Origin: Canna indica
Taxonomy: Eukaryota; Streptophyta; Magnoliopsida; Zingiberales; Cannaceae
Reading direction: 5' to 3'
Assembly: GCA_034359265.1 (NCBI GenBank)
Contig: CP136890.1
Span: 84,283,501 to 84,347,500, forward strand
Length of the DNA stretch: 64,000 nt
Of this stretch, positions 1-11,018 are shown one piece after another. The position numbers and the translations under genes were made by a program. A model generated the notes under the pieces. That model made no database searches, was not told the origin of the DNA, and worked only from the letters and a program-made list of their open reading frames with translations. Positions within the stretch are counted from its first letter, which is position 1. Each line of letters starts with the position of its first letter.

Positions 1-44
1 TTCTCGCGTGTTATTAAAAACGCTCTGCCAATTATTTTTTCCCT

Positions 45-119
45 GGGGATGTAGCTCAAATGGTAGAGCGTTCGCTTAGCATGCGAGCGAGGTACGAGGA
101 TCGATACCTCGCATCTCGA
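45..119 (+). tRNA. tRNA-Ala (AGC), class E
   Basis: 75 nt with a 2-nt insertion after the anticodon arm. T stem CGAGG/CCTCG is a compensated change. First acceptor pair lost. Confidence 0.45.
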
Positions 120-281
120 AGTTCATCTTGTTATCTCATAATATTTACTTTTCACGGATCAAAATGTCAATTCAGACAAGTTATAAATTTATAATTTTTT
201 AGCAAAAGACAATTCACTTTGAATTTTACACGAGTTTTTTATCTTTGTTACTTAAAATGATTTGCAATATATCTTCCCTTA

Positions 282-353
282 GGGGATGTAGCTGAGATAG
301 TAGATCGCTCACTTTGCATACGAGAGGTATGCAGATCGGTACCCGCATCTCCA
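282..353 (+). tRNA. tRNA-Ala (TGC), class F, degenerate
   Basis: 72 nt; T stem and anticodon stem damaged. Confidence 0.35.
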
Positions 354-546
354 AGAACATTTTGTTATCTCACAATAATCACTTTTGATGAGTCAAAAAG
401 TAAATTCTCTTTCTTTATCATTATTCATATAAAACTATCGACAAGTGAAAAATTTGTTTAATTCTTGCCAAAGAACATTCACATGAAAATTTACCCGAGT
501 TTTTCTCATGCTTTATTTGAGAAGCTCAGCCATATCTCCTCTCTCT

Positions 547-619
547 GGGGATGTAGCTCAAATGGTAGAGCGCTCGTTTAGCATGCGAGAAGTACGGAGA
601 TTGATAACCCGCATCTCCA
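547..619 (+). tRNA. tRNA-Ala (AGC), class A
   Basis: T stem CGGAG/ACCCG is mispaired. Confidence 0.5.
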
Positions 620-780
620 AGTTCATTTTGATATCTTATAATAATTACTTTTCATAGATCAAAATGTCCATTCAAACAAATTATAAATTTATACTCTTTT
701 AGCAAAATACATTTCACATGGAATTTTACATGAGTTTTTATCTTTGTTACTTGTAACAGTTTACAATATCCCGTCTCCTT

Positions 781-853
781 GGGGATGCAGCTGAAGTGTT
801 AGAGCCCTTGCTTCGCATGCGAGAGGTACAACGATCGATACCTTGTATCTGCT
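781..853 (+). tRNA. tRNA-Ala (CGC), class B, degenerate
   Basis: Changes in D loop, T stem and acceptor; discriminator T. Confidence 0.35.
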
Positions 854-1020
854 AATTCATAATGTTATCTCATAATATTCACTTTTGCACGATCAAATTG
901 TCCGTTAATTATCGACAAATAATAAATTTATACTCTTTTAGCAAAAGGATAGTTCACATGGAACTTTACACGAGTTTTTTCCATTGTTACTTGAGACAGT
1001 TTGCAATATCTCTTTTCTTC

Positions 1021-1093
1021 GGGGATGTAGTTCAGATGGTAGAGCGCTTGCTTCACATGCGTGAGATACGGGGATTGATACCCTGCATGTCCA
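1021..1093 (+). tRNA. tRNA-Ala body with CAC (Val) anticodon, class C
   Basis: Loop reads TTCACAT in place of TTCGCAT. Anticodon stem weakened. Confidence 0.4.
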
Positions 1094-1248
1094 AATTCAT
1101 TACGTTATCTCATTATATTCACTTTTCACGGATCAAAATGTCTGTTAACAATCAACAAGTGATAAATTTATACACTTTTAGCAAAAGACAATTCACATGA
1201 GTTTTTTCTCTTTGTTACTTAAAATGATCTGTAATATCTCTTCTCTTT

Positions 1249-1312
1249 GGGGATGTAGCACAGATAGAAGAGCGCCCGCTTGAGGTACGGGGATCGATAC
1301 ACCACATCTCTA
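1249..1312 (+). pseudogene. anticodon-less tRNA-Ala-like, class D
   Basis: 64 nt; 9 nt spanning the anticodon are absent. T stem also damaged. Followed by A-type spacer. Confidence 0.7.
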
Positions 1313-1472
1313 AGTTCATTTTGCTATCTCATAATATTTATTTTCACGGATCAAAATGTCCATTCAGACAAGTTATGAATTTATACTCTTTTAGCAAAAT
1401 ACAATTGACAAGGAAATTTACAAGAGTTTTTATCTTGTGTTATTTAATGAGCTCAGCCATATCTTTTCTTTG

Positions 1473-1545
1473 TGGGATGTAGCTCAAACGGTAGAGCGCT
1501 CGCTTAGCATCCGAGAGGTACGGGGATCGATTGCACGCATCTCCA
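1473..1545 (+). tRNA. tRNA-Ala (AGC), class A, degenerate
   Basis: T stem 3' strand altered (GCACG). Confidence 0.4.
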
Positions 1546-1724
1546 AGTTCTTTTTGCTATCTCATAATATTCTTTTTTCATGGATCAATATTCACTTTGT
1601 TATCTCATAAAACTATTGACAAGTAATAAATTTGTTTTATTTTTGCAAAAGAACATTCACATGAAAATTTACCCAAGTTTTTCTTGTGTGTTTTAAAAAA
1701 TGCTCTATCACTGCCTTACGCCCT

Positions 1725-1797
1725 AGGGATGTAGCTCAAATGGTAGAGTGCTCGCGTAGCATGCGATAGGTACGATGATCGATACCCTTCATCTCCA
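1725..1797 (+). tRNA. tRNA-Ala (AGC), class E, degenerate
   Basis: Base 1 is A; loop GTAGCAT; T stem CGATG mispaired. Confidence 0.4.
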
Positions 1798-1958
1798 AAT
1801 TAATTTTGTTATCTCATAATATTTACTTTTCACGGATCAAAATGTCAATTCAAACAAGTTATAAATTTATAATATTTTAGACAAAGATAATTCACATGGA
1901 ATTTTACAAGAGTTTTTATCTTTGCTACTTGAAATGATTTGCAATATATCCTTTCCAA

Positions 1959-2031
1959 GGGGATGTAGCTCAGATGGTAGAGTGCTCGGTTTGCATGCGA
2001 GAGGCACGGGGATCGATACCCCGCATCTCTA
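1959..2031 (+). tRNA. tRNA-Ala (TGC), class F
   Basis: Intact T arm. Anticodon stem CTCGG/GCGAG has a closing mismatch. G1:U72. Confidence 0.65.
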
Positions 2032-2226
2032 GGAACACTTTGTTATCTCACAATAATCACTGTTGACGAGTCAAAATGTGCACATTCTCTTTCGTTATCA
2101 TTATTCATATAAACTATCGACAAGTGATAAATTTGTTTAATTTTAGCCAAAGAACATTCACATGAAAAATTTACCTGAGTTTTTCTCATATGTTATTTGA
2201 GAAGCTCAGCCATAACTTGTTTATCT

Positions 2227-2299
2227 AGAGATGTAGCTCAAATGGTAGAGCGCTCGCTTAGAATGTGAGTGGTACGGGGATCGATACCCCGCATCTCCA
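2227..2299 (+). tRNA. tRNA-Ala body with AGA (Ser) anticodon, class A
   Basis: Loop TTAGAAT. Base 3 is A, so G3:U70 becomes A3:U70 and the alanine identity signal is lost. Confidence 0.4.
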
Positions 2300-2460
2300 A
2301 GTTCATTTTGCTATCTCATAATATTTACTTTTCATAGATAAAAATATCCATTTAGACAAGTTATAAATTTATACTCTTTTCGCAAAATACAATTCACATG
2401 GAATTTTACACGAGTTTTTATCTTTGTTACTTGTAACGGTTTATAGTACCTCTTCCCTTT

Positions 2461-2533
2461 GGGGATGTAGCTCAAACTGTAGAGCGGTCGCTTCGCATGC
2501 GAGAGGTACGGGGATCGTTACCCTGCATCTCCA
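2461..2533 (+). tRNA. tRNA-Ala (CGC), class B
   Basis: Loop TTCGCAT intact; 5' anticodon stem starts G. Confidence 0.6.
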
Positions 2534-2692
2534 AATTCATAATGTTATCTCATAATATTCATTTTTGCATCATTTAATTTTCGACAAGTAATAAATTTAT
2601 ACCTTTTTAGCAAAGGACAATCCACCTGGGACTTTACACGACTTTTTTCCTTTGTTACTTTAGAAAGTTTGCAATACCTCTTCTCATATATT

Positions 2693-2765
2693 GGGGATGT
2701 AGTTCAGATGGTGGAGCGCTCGCTTCGCATGCAAGAGATATGTGGATCGATATCCCGCATCTCCA
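2693..2765 (+). tRNA. tRNA-Ala (CGC), class C
   Basis: T stem TGTGG/TCCCG carries the class C mismatch. Confidence 0.55.
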
Positions 2766-2931
2766 AATTCATTACGTTATCTCATAATATTCATTTTTCA
2801 CGGATCAAAATGTTCGTTAACTATCGACAAGTAATAAATTTATACTCTTTTAGCAAAAGACAATTCACATGAAATTTTAGACGAGTTTTTTTCTGTGTTA
2901 CTTAAAATGATATGTAACATCTCCTCTCTTT

Positions 2932-2995
2932 GGGGATGTAGCTCGGATGGTAGAGCGCTCGCTTGAGGTACGGGGATCGATACCCCGCATCTCCT
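2932..2995 (+). pseudogene. anticodon-less tRNA-Ala-like, class D
   Basis: 64 nt, GCTTGAGGTA form; acceptor and T arm pair fully; discriminator T. Confidence 0.75.
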
Positions 2996-3190
2996 AGAAC
3001 ATCTTGTTATCTCATAATTTAATCACTTTTGGCGAGTCAAAATGTATATTCTCTTTCTTTATCAATATCCATATAAAACTATCGACAAGTAATTATTTTA
3101 TTTTATTTTTGCAAAAGAACATTCACATGAAAATTTATCCAACTTTTTCTTGTGAGTTATTACAAACGCTCTACCACTTTTGTACTCCTC

Positions 3191-3263
3191 GGGTATGTAG
3201 CTCAAATGGTAGAGCGCTTGCTTAGTATGCGAGAGGTACGGGGATCGATACCCTGCATCTCTA
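3191..3263 (+). tRNA. tRNA-Ala body with AGT (Thr) anticodon, class E
   Basis: Loop TTAGTAT; G3:U70 kept. Acceptor 4:69 mismatch. Confidence 0.5.
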
Positions 3264-3376
3264 AATTCATTTTATTATCTCATAATATTTACTTTTCACA
3301 GTTGAAAATGCTCATTCAGACAAGTTATAAATTTATACTCTTTTAGCAAAATACAATTCACATGGAATTTTACACG

Positions 3377-4019
3377 GTCATAAGTTCTCTCTTGCCTTAT
3401 CTATAGATAAGAACGAATCGGATCGACTCGACTGAGTTGATGGATGGAATGGGTAGACGGTTGAGGTTCTTGTGTGTTGATTTAGTTAGGACTTTGTCTC
3501 CCTTTCGTTATCTTACCCCCCGGGTGGATTATCTGTGGGAGCTAAGTCTCAGACAAGTTCAATTTTGGTTATGGAAGGAAAGAGGGGAGTTGGCTGATAA
3601 AGATGGACAGTGACGATTGCGTAATAACAATTTGTCGGCCAATTGCTCAGAAATTCTCAGCTATAGGAAAAACAGTTCAGCAATACGATGGAAGCCAAAT
3701 AATAAGAATTGGCTGCGAACGGAAGGAATTTACGACCGGTACGACCGGGGAAGCCTGCCTAGCAAAGCCAAGTGTGGAAAGACTACCTAAAGCGTTGACA
3801 CCTTTTCGGTTGCTGCTCATAGTCTTGACTGAGGGAGGGCTCTGAATGTCTAGAGAAGTCTTGAAAAAAGAAAGACTAGTACAGTACGGATTCTGGCTTT
3901 CGCAACCAAGGGTTCTGGAAGAGGTAACACGAAGTAGATGTGTTGCCGGTCTGGATTGATGCATTTCCTTCTTTCCAGGATTAAGGATCTCCCTTTAGAA
4001 TGACCTCAGGAAGAGTCAG
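3377..4019. other. foreign insert, possibly mitochondrial DNA (NUMT)
   Basis: 643 bp unrelated to the array, dropped between ...TTTTACACG and AGTTTTTATCTTTG, which are contiguous in other units; nothing is lost and no target duplication is evident. It is richer in G+C than the array and has purine-rich, intron-like texture typical of plant organelle noncoding DNA. I infer a mitochondrial origin from general resemblance only. No tRNA, no terminal inverted repeats, no convincing gene: open frames at 3603-3845 (+) and 3677-3964 (-) overlap and look incidental. Confidence 0.4.
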
Positions 4020-4067
4020 AGTTTTTATCTTTGTTAATTGTAACGGTTTATAGTACCTCTTCTTTTT

Positions 4068-4140
4068 GGGAATGTAGCTCAAATGGTAGAGCGCTCGCTT
4101 CGCATGCGAGAGGTGCGATGATCGATACCCCGCATCGCCA
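4068..4140 (+). tRNA. tRNA-Ala (CGC), class B
   Basis: First unit after the foreign insert. T stem CGATG/CCCCG mispaired. Confidence 0.5.
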
Positions 4141-4298
4141 AATTCGTAATGTTATCTCATAATATTCACTTTTAAATGATTTAGTTTTCGACAAGTAATA
4201 AATTTATACCTTTTTAGCAAAGGACAATTCACCTGGGACTTTACACAAGTTTTTTCCTTTGTTACTTTAGAAAGTTTGCAATATCTCTTCTCATATAT

Positions 4299-4371
4299 TG
4301 GGATGTAGTTCAGATGGTGGAGCGCTCGCTTCGCAACCGAGAGATATGTGGATCGCTATCTTGCATCTCCA
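4299..4371 (+). tRNA. tRNA-Ala (CGC), class C, degenerate
   Basis: Base 1 T; anticodon 3' stem CCGAG in place of GCGAG. Confidence 0.4.
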
Positions 4372-4522
4372 AATTCATTACGTTATTTCATCACATTCAC
4401 TTTTTACTTTTTACGGAATAAGTAATAAATTTATACTCTTTTAGCAAAAGACTATTCACATGAAATTTTACACTAGCTTTTTTCTGTGTTACTTAAAATG
4501 ATCTGTTATATCTCCTCTCTTT

Positions 4523-4586
4523 GGGGATGTAGCTCGGATGGTAGATTGCTCGCTTGAGTTACGGGGATCGATACCCCGCATCTCCA
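4523..4586 (+). pseudogene. anticodon-less tRNA-Ala-like, class D
   Basis: 64 nt, GAGTTA form; T arm and acceptor intact. Confidence 0.75.
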
Positions 4587-4781
4587 ACAACATCTTGTTA
4601 TCTCACTATTTAATCACTTTTCGCGAGTCAAAATGTATATTATCGTTCTTTATCGTTATCCATATAAAACTATCGATAAATAATTATTTTATTTTATTTT
4701 TTCAAAAGAACATTCACATGAAAATTTATCCGAGTTTTTTTTGTGTGTTATTAAAAACACTCTACCACTTCCTTACTCCCC

Positions 4782-4854
4782 GGGGATGTAGCTCAAATGA
4801 TAGAGCGCTCGCTTAGCATGCGAGAGGTACGGGGACCGATACCCTGCATCTCCA
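4782..4854 (+). tRNA. tRNA-Ala (AGC), class E
   Basis: Cloverleaf sound; T loop ACCGATA. Confidence 0.75.
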
Positions 4855-5015
4855 AATTCATTTTGTTATCTCATAATATTTACTTTTCACGGATCAAAAT
4901 GTCAATTCAGACAAGTTATAAATTTCTAATCTTTTAGCAGAAGACAATTCACATGGAATTTTATACGAGATTTGATCTTTGCTACTTGAAACGATTTGCA
5001 ATATATCCTTTCCTA

Positions 5016-5088
5016 GGGGATGTAGCTCAAATGGTAGAGCGCTCGATTTGCATGCGAGAGGTACGCGGATCGATACCCCGCATCTCCA
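5016..5088 (+). tRNA. tRNA-Ala (TGC), class F
   Basis: CTCGA closing base mispaired; T stem CGCGG. Confidence 0.6.
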
Positions 5089-5286
5089 AGAACACTTTGT
5101 TATCTCACAATAATCACTGTTGATGAGTCAAAATGTACATTCTCTTTCGTTATCATTATTCATATAAAACTATCGACAAGTGATAAATTTGGTTATTTTT
5201 TTCCAAAGAACATTCACATGAAAAATTTACCTGAGTTTTTCTCGTGTACGTGTTATTTGAGAAACTGAGCCATAACTCGTTTCTAT

Positions 5287-5359
5287 GGGGATGTAGCTCA
5301 AATGGTAGAGCGCTCGCTTAGCATGCGAGTGGTACGGGGATCGATAACCCGCATCTCCA
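5287..5359 (+). tRNA. tRNA-Ala (AGC), class A
   Basis: Carries the class A G53:A61 mismatch. Confidence 0.65.
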
Positions 5360-5519
5360 AGTTCATTTTGCTATCTCATAATATTTACTTTTCACATATG
5401 AAAATGCCCATTCATACAAGTTATAAATTTATACTCTTTTAGCCAAATACAATTCACATGGAATTTTACACGAGTTTTTATTTTTGTTACTTGTAATGGT
5501 TTATAGTACCTCTTCTTTT

Positions 5520-5593
5520 TGGGATGTAGCGCAAACGATAGAGCGCTCGCTTCGCATGCGAGAGGTACGGGGGATCGATACCCCGCATCTCCA
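5520..5593 (+). tRNA. tRNA-Ala (CGC), class B
   Basis: 74 nt: one extra G before the T loop. Base 1 T. Confidence 0.5.
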
Positions 5594-5752
5594 AATTCAT
5601 AACGTTATCTCATAATATTCACTTTTAAATGATTTAATTTTTGACAAGTAAAAAATTTATACCTTTTTAGCAAAGGACAATTCACCTGGGACTTTACACG
5701 ATTTTTTTCCTTTGTTACTTTAGAAAGTTTGCAATATCTCTTCTCATAGATT

Positions 5753-5825
5753 GGGGATGTAGTTGAGATGATGGAGCGCTCGCTTCGCATGCGAAAGATA
5801 CGTGGATCGGTAACCCGCATCTCCG
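5753..5825 (+). tRNA. tRNA-Ala (CGC), class C
   Basis: GCGAA 3' stem; discriminator G. Confidence 0.5.
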
Positions 5826-5993
5826 AATTCATTACGCTATCTCATAATATTCAATTTTCATGGATCAAAATGTTCATTAACTATCGACAAGCAATAAATT
5901 TATACTCTTTTAGCAAAAGACTATTCACATGAAATTTTACACGAGTTTTTTTTTCTGTTTTACTCATAATGATCTGTGATATCTCCTCTCTTT

Positions 5994-6057
5994 GGGGATG
6001 TAGCTCGGATCGTAGAGCGCTCGCTTGAGTTACGGGGATCGATACCCTGCATCTCCA
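5994..6057 (+). pseudogene. anticodon-less tRNA-Ala-like, class D
   Basis: 64 nt; D loop GATCGTA variant. Confidence 0.7.
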
Positions 6058-6252
6058 AGAACTTCTTGTTATCTCACAATTTAATCACTTTTGTCGAGTC
6101 AAAATGTATATTCTCGTTCTTTATCATTGTCCATATAAAACTATCGATAAATAAAAAAATTATTTTAATTTTGCAAAAGAACATTCACATGAAAATTTAC
6201 CCGAGTTTTTCTTGTGTGTTATTAAAAACGATCTACCACTTCCTTACTCCTC

Positions 6253-6268
6253 GGGGATGTAGCTCAAA
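6253..6268 (+). pseudogene. tRNA-Ala 5' fragment, class E
   Basis: Only 16 nt remain; sequence jumps from GCTCAAA into spacer ATATCAATTCAG. The break is at a CAAA(A) microhomology. Confidence 0.8.
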
Positions 6269-6373
6269 ATATCAATTCAGACAAGTTATAAATTTCTAAT
6301 CTTTTAGCAGAAGACAATTCACAAGGAATTTTATCTTTGCTACTTGAAATGACTTGCAATATATCCTATCCTA

Positions 6374-6446
6374 GGCGATGTATCTCAAATGGTAGAGCGC
6401 TCGCTTAGCATACGAGAGGTACGAGGATCGATAACCCGCATCTCCA
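6374..6446 (+). tRNA. tRNA-Ala (AGC), class A
   Basis: Upstream spacer is E type, so F has been skipped. Base 3 is C (GGCG), losing G3:U70. Confidence 0.45.
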
Positions 6447-6607
6447 ACTTCATTTTGGTATCTCATAATATTTACTTTTCACTGATGAAAATGTCCATTC
6501 AGACAAGTTATAAATTTATACTCTTTTAGCGAACTACAATTCACAAGGAATTTTACACGAGTTTTTATCTTTGTTACTTGCAACGGTTTATAGTACCTCT
6601 TCTTTTG

Positions 6608-6680
6608 GGGGATGTAGCCCAAACGGTAGAGCGCTCGCTTCGCATGCGAGAGGTACGGGGATCGATACCCCGCATCTCCA
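6608..6680 (+). tRNA. tRNA-Ala (CGC), class B
   Basis: Class B consensus; single D-stem mismatch C12:A23. Confidence 0.75.
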
Positions 6681-6839
6681 AATTCATAATGTTATCTCAT
6701 AATATTCACTTTTAAATGATTTAATTTTTGACAAGTAATAAATTTATACCTTTTTAGCAAAGGACAATTCACCTTGAACTTTACATGAGTTTTTTCCTTT
6801 GTTACTTTAGAAAGCTTGCAATATCTCTTCTCATATATT

Positions 6840-6912
6840 GGGGATGTAGTTCAGATGGTGGAGCGCTCGCTTCGCATGCGAGAGATACGTGGATCGGTAT
6901 CCCGCATCTCCA
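6840..6912 (+). tRNA. tRNA-Ala (CGC), class C
   Basis: Its spacer variants recur at 40806 (see findings). Confidence 0.6.
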
Positions 6913-7077
6913 AATTCATTACGTTATCACATAATATTAACTTTTCACGGATCAAAATGTTCGTTAACTATCGACAAGTAATAAATTTATACTCTTTTAG
7001 CAAAAGACTATTCACATGAAATTTTGCACGAGTTTTTTTCTGTGTTACTTAAAATGATCTGTATATCGCCTCTCTTT

Positions 7078-7141
7078 GGGGATGTAGCTCGGATGGTAGA
7101 GCGCTCGCTTGAGTAACTGGGATCGATACCCCGCATCTCCA
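7078..7141 (+). pseudogene. anticodon-less tRNA-Ala-like, class D
   Basis: Private GAGTAACTGGG variant shared only with 41044. Confidence 0.75.
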
Positions 7142-7336
7142 AGAACTTCTTGTTATCTCAAAATTCAATCACTTTTGGCGAGTCAAAATGTATATTCTCG
7201 TTCTTTATCATTATCCATATAAAACTATCGATAAATGAAAAATTTATTTTATTTTTGCAAAAGAACATTCAATTGAAAATTTACTCGACTTTTGCTTGTG
7301 TGTTATTAAAAACGCTCTACCACATCCTTATTCCCA

Positions 7337-7409
7337 GGGGATGTAGCTCAAATGGTAGAGCGCTCGCTTAGCATGCAAGAGGTACGAGGATCGATACCCT
7401 GCATCTCCA
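7337..7409 (+). tRNA. tRNA-Ala (AGC), class E
   Basis: GCAAG 3' anticodon strand leaves one mismatch. Confidence 0.6.
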
Positions 7410-7570
7410 AATTCATTTTGTTATCTCATAATATTTACTTTTCCCGGATCAAAATGTCGATTCAGACAAGTTATAAATTTCTATTCTTTTAGCAAAAGAC
7501 AATTGACATGGAATTTTACACCAGTTTTTATCTTTGCTACTTGAAATGATTTGCAATATATCCTTTCCTA

Positions 7571-7643
7571 GGGGATGTAGCTCAAACGGTAGAGCATTCG
7601 CTTTGCATGCGAGAGGTACGGGGATCGATACCCCGCATCTCCA
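7571..7643 (+). tRNA. tRNA-Ala (TGC), class F
   Basis: T arm and acceptor perfect; base 26 A and stem TTCGC. Confidence 0.7.
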
Positions 7644-7841
7644 AGAACACTTTCTTATCTCATCATAATCACTATTGACGAGTCAAAATGTACATTATCT
7701 TTCGTTATCATTATTCATATAAAACTATCGACAAGTGATAAATTTGTTTAGTTTTTGCCAAAGAACATTCACATGAAAAATTTACCTGAGATTTTCTCGT
7801 GTACGTGTTTTTTGAGAAGCACAGTCATAACTCGTTTCTCT

Positions 7842-7914
7842 GGGGATTTAGCTCAAATGTTAGAGCGCTCGCTTCGCATGCGAGAGGTACGGGGATCGAT
7901 ACCCCACATCTCCA
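7842..7914 (+). tRNA. tRNA-Ala (CGC), A/B hybrid
   Basis: F-type upstream spacer but B-type anticodon and downstream spacer: crossover inside the tRNA. Confidence 0.6.
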
Positions 7915-8073
7915 AATTCATAATGTTATCTCATAATATTCACTTTTAAATGATTTAATTTTCGACAAGTAATAAATTTATACCTTTTTAGCAAAGGACA
8001 ATTCACCTTGGACTTTACACGAGTTTTTTCCTTTGTTACTTTAGAAAGTTTGCAATATCTCTTCTCATATATT

Positions 8074-8146
8074 GGGGATGTAGTACAGATGGTGGAGCGC
8101 TCGCTTCGCATGCGAGAGATACGAGGATCGATATCCCGCATCTTCG
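8074..8146 (+). tRNA. tRNA-Ala (CGC), class C
   Basis: Downstream C spacer is fused to E spacer, so D and E units are missing here. Confidence 0.5.
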
Positions 8147-8248
8147 AATTCATTACGTTATCTCATAATATTCACTTTTCACGGATCAAAATTTTACACC
8201 AGTTTTTATCTTTGCTACTTGAAATGATTTGCAATATATTCTTTCCTA

Positions 8249-8321
8249 GGGGATGTAGCTCAGATAGTAGAGCGCTCGCTTTGCATGCGAGAGGTACGGG
8301 GATCGATACCCCGCATCTCCA
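8249..8321 (+). tRNA. tRNA-Ala (TGC), class F
   Basis: All stems pair. Confidence 0.85.
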
Positions 8322-8519
8322 GGGAACACTTTGTTATCTTACAATAACCACTGTTGACGTGTCAAAATGTACATTCTTCTTTGTTATCATTATTCATATA
8401 AAACTATCGACAAGTGATAAATTTGTTCAGTTTTTGCCAAAGAACATTCACATGAAAAATTTACCTGAGTTTTTCTCGTGAAGTGTTTTTTAGGAAGCTC
8501 AGTCATAACTCGTTTCTCT

Positions 8520-8592
8520 GGGGATGTAGCTCAAATGGTAGAGCGCTCGCTTAGCATGCGAGAGGTACGGGGATCGATAACCCGCATCTCCA
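8520..8592 (+). tRNA. tRNA-Ala (AGC), class A
   Basis: Only the G53:A61 mismatch. Confidence 0.7.
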
Positions 8593-8753
8593 AGTTCATT
8601 TTGCTATCTCATAATATTTACTTTTCACGGATTAAAATGCCCAGTGAGACAAGTTATAAATTTATACTCTTTTAGCAAACTATAATTCACATGGAATTTT
8701 ACAAGAGTTTTTAACTTTGTTACTTGTAACGGTTTATAGTACCTCTTCTTTTT

Positions 8754-8826
8754 GGGGATGTAGCCCAAACGGTAGAGCGCTCGCTTCGCATGCGAGAGGT
8801 ACGGGGATCGATACCGCGCATCTCCA
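8754..8826 (+). tRNA. tRNA-Ala (CGC), class B
   Basis: T stem 3' strand CCGCG has one mismatch. Confidence 0.6.
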
Positions 8827-8985
8827 AATTCATAATGTTATCTCATAATATTCACTTTTAAATGATTTAATTTTCGACAACTAATAAATTTATACATTTT
8901 TAGGAAAGGACAATTCACCTTGGACTTTACACGAGTTTTTTCCTTTGTTACTTTAGAAAGCTTGCAATATCTCTTCTCATATATT

Positions 8986-9058
8986 GGGGATGTAGTTCAG
9001 ATGGTGGAGCGCTCGCTTCGCATGCGAGAGATACGTGGATCGGTATCCCGCATCTCCA
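8986..9058 (+). tRNA. tRNA-Ala (CGC), class C
   Basis: Class C consensus. Confidence 0.6.
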
Positions 9059-9224
9059 AATTCATTACGTTATCTCATAATATTCACTTTTCACGGATCA
9101 AAATGTTCGTTAACTATCGACAAGTAATAAATTTATACTCTTTTAGCAAAAGACTATTCTCATGAAATTTTCAGCTAGTTTTTTTCTGTGATACTTAAAA
9201 TGATCTGTAATATCTCCTCTCTTT

Positions 9225-9288
9225 GGGGATGTAGCTCGGATGGTAGAGCGCTCGCTTGAGTTACGGGGATCGATACCCCGCATCTCCA
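9225..9288 (+). pseudogene. anticodon-less tRNA-Ala-like, class D
   Basis: Consensus GAGTTA form. Confidence 0.75.
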
Positions 9289-9483
9289 AGAACTTCTAGT
9301 TATCTCACAATTCAATCACTTTTGGCGAGTCAAAATGTATATTCTCGTTCTTTATCATTATCCATATAAAACAATAGATAAGTGAAAATTTTATTTTATT
9401 TTTGCAAAAGAACATTTACATGAAAATTTACTCGAGTTTTTCTTGTGTGTTATTAAAAACGCTCTACCACTTCCTTACTCCCC

Positions 9484-9556
9484 GGGGATGTAGCTCAAAT
9501 GGTAGAGCGCTCACTTAGCATGCGAGAGGTACGGGGATCGATACCCCGCATCTCCA
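9484..9556 (+). tRNA. tRNA-Ala (AGC), E/F hybrid
   Basis: E-type body followed by F-type spacer: one unit lost by crossover. Stem CTCAC/GCGAG has one mismatch. Confidence 0.65.
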
Positions 9557-9749
9557 AGAACATCTTGTTATCTCACAATAATCATTGTTGACGAGTCAAA
9601 ATGTGCATTCTCTTTCGTTATCATTATTCATATAAACTATCGACAAATGAAAATTTTGTTTAATTTTTGCCAAAGAACATTCACATGAAAAATTTACCTG
9701 AGTTTTTCTCGTGTGTTATTTGAAAAGCTCAACCACAACTCATTTCTAT

Positions 9750-9822
9750 GGGGATGTAGCTCAAATGGTGGAGCGCTCATTTAGCATGCGAGAGGTACGG
9801 GGATCGATACCCCGCATCTCTT
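9750..9822 (+). tRNA. tRNA-Ala (AGC), class A
   Basis: T stem intact; stem CTCAT; discriminator T. Confidence 0.5.
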
Positions 9823-9983
9823 AGTTCATTTTGCTATCTCATAATATTTACTTTTTACTGATCAAAATGTCCATCCGGACAAGTTATAAATTCATACTCT
9901 TTTAGCAAAATACAATTGACATGGAATTTTACAAGAGTTTTTATCTTTGTTATTTGTAACAGTTTATAGTACCTCTTCACTTT

Positions 9984-10056
9984 GGGGATGTAGCTCAAAT
10001 GGTAGAGCGCTCGCTTCGCATGCAAGAGGTACGGAGATCGATATCCCACATCTCCA
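9984..10056 (+). tRNA. tRNA-Ala (CGC), class B
   Basis: D arm is GCTC type, not the usual GCCC. Confidence 0.5.
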
Positions 10057-10214
10057 AATTCATAATGTTATCTCATAATATTTACTTTTGCAAGATTTAA
10101 TTTTCGACAAGTAATAAATTTATAGCTTTTTAGCAATGGACAATTCACTAGGACTTTACACGAGTTTTTTCCTTTGTTACTTTAGAAAGTTTGCAATATC
10201 TCTTCTCAAATATT

Positions 10215-10287
10215 GGGCATGTAGTTCAGATGGTGGAGCGCTCACTTCGCATAGGAGAGATATGTCGATCGATATCTTGCATCTCCA
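10215..10287 (+). tRNA. tRNA-Ala (CGC), class C, degenerate
   Basis: Anticodon 3' stem AGGAG; T stem damaged. Confidence 0.35.
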
Positions 10288-10453
10288 AATTCATTACATT
10301 ATCTCATAATATTCACTTTTCACGGATCAAAATGTTAGTTAACTATCGACAAGTAATAAATTTATACTCTTTTAGCAATAGACAATTGACATGAAATTTT
10401 ACACGAGTTTTTTTCTATGTTACTTAACATGATCTGTAATATCTCCACTCTTT

Positions 10454-10517
10454 GAGGATGTAGCTCGGATGGTAGAGCGCTCGCTTGAGGTACGGGGATC
10501 GATACCCCGCATCTCCT
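10454..10517 (+). pseudogene. anticodon-less tRNA-Ala-like, class D
   Basis: Base 2 A (GAGG acceptor). Confidence 0.7.
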
Positions 10518-10712
10518 TGAACATCTTGTTATCTCACAATTCAATCAGTTTTGGCGAATCAAAATGTATATTCTCGTTCTTTATCATTATCCATATAAAA
10601 CTATCGACAAGTAATAAATTTTTTTTATTTTTGCAAAAGAACATTCACATAAAAATTTACCCGAGTTTTTCTTGTGTGTTTTTAAAAACGCTCTACCAAT
10701 TTCTTAATCCTC

Positions 10713-10785
10713 AGGGTTGTAGCTCAAATGGTAGAGCGCTCGCTTAGCATGTGAGAGGTACGGGGATCGATACCTTGCATCTCCA
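10713..10785 (+). tRNA. tRNA-Ala (AGC), class E
   Basis: Acceptor AGGGTTG damaged; GTGAG gives G:U in the anticodon stem. Confidence 0.45.
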
Positions 10786-10945
10786 AATTCATTTTGTTAT
10801 CTCGTAATATTTACTTTTCGCGGATCAAAATGTCAATTCAAACAAGTTATAAATTTCTAATCTTTTCACAAAAGACAATTCACAAGAATTTTACATGAGT
10901 TTTTATCTTTGCTACTTGAAATGATTTGCAATATATCATTTCCTA

Positions 10946-11018
10946 GGGAATGTAGCTCAGATAGTAGATCACTCGCTTTGCATGCGAGAGGTACGGGGAT
11001 CGATACCCCGCATCTCCA
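10946..11018 (+). tRNA. tRNA-Ala (TGC), class F
   Basis: Base 4 A; A25 to T in D stem (GATC). Confidence 0.55.

Noticed and set aside
3603..3845. Protein gene in the foreign insert
   Set aside because: An 80-codon frame overlapped by a 95-codon frame on the other strand, with no domain recognised and no regulatory context.
8249..8321. Plastid or bacterial tRNA-Ala(TGC) origin
   Set aside because: The D, variable and T-arm sequences (GAGAGGTA, GGATCGATACC) are those of the plant cytosolic tRNA-Ala, not the organelle type.
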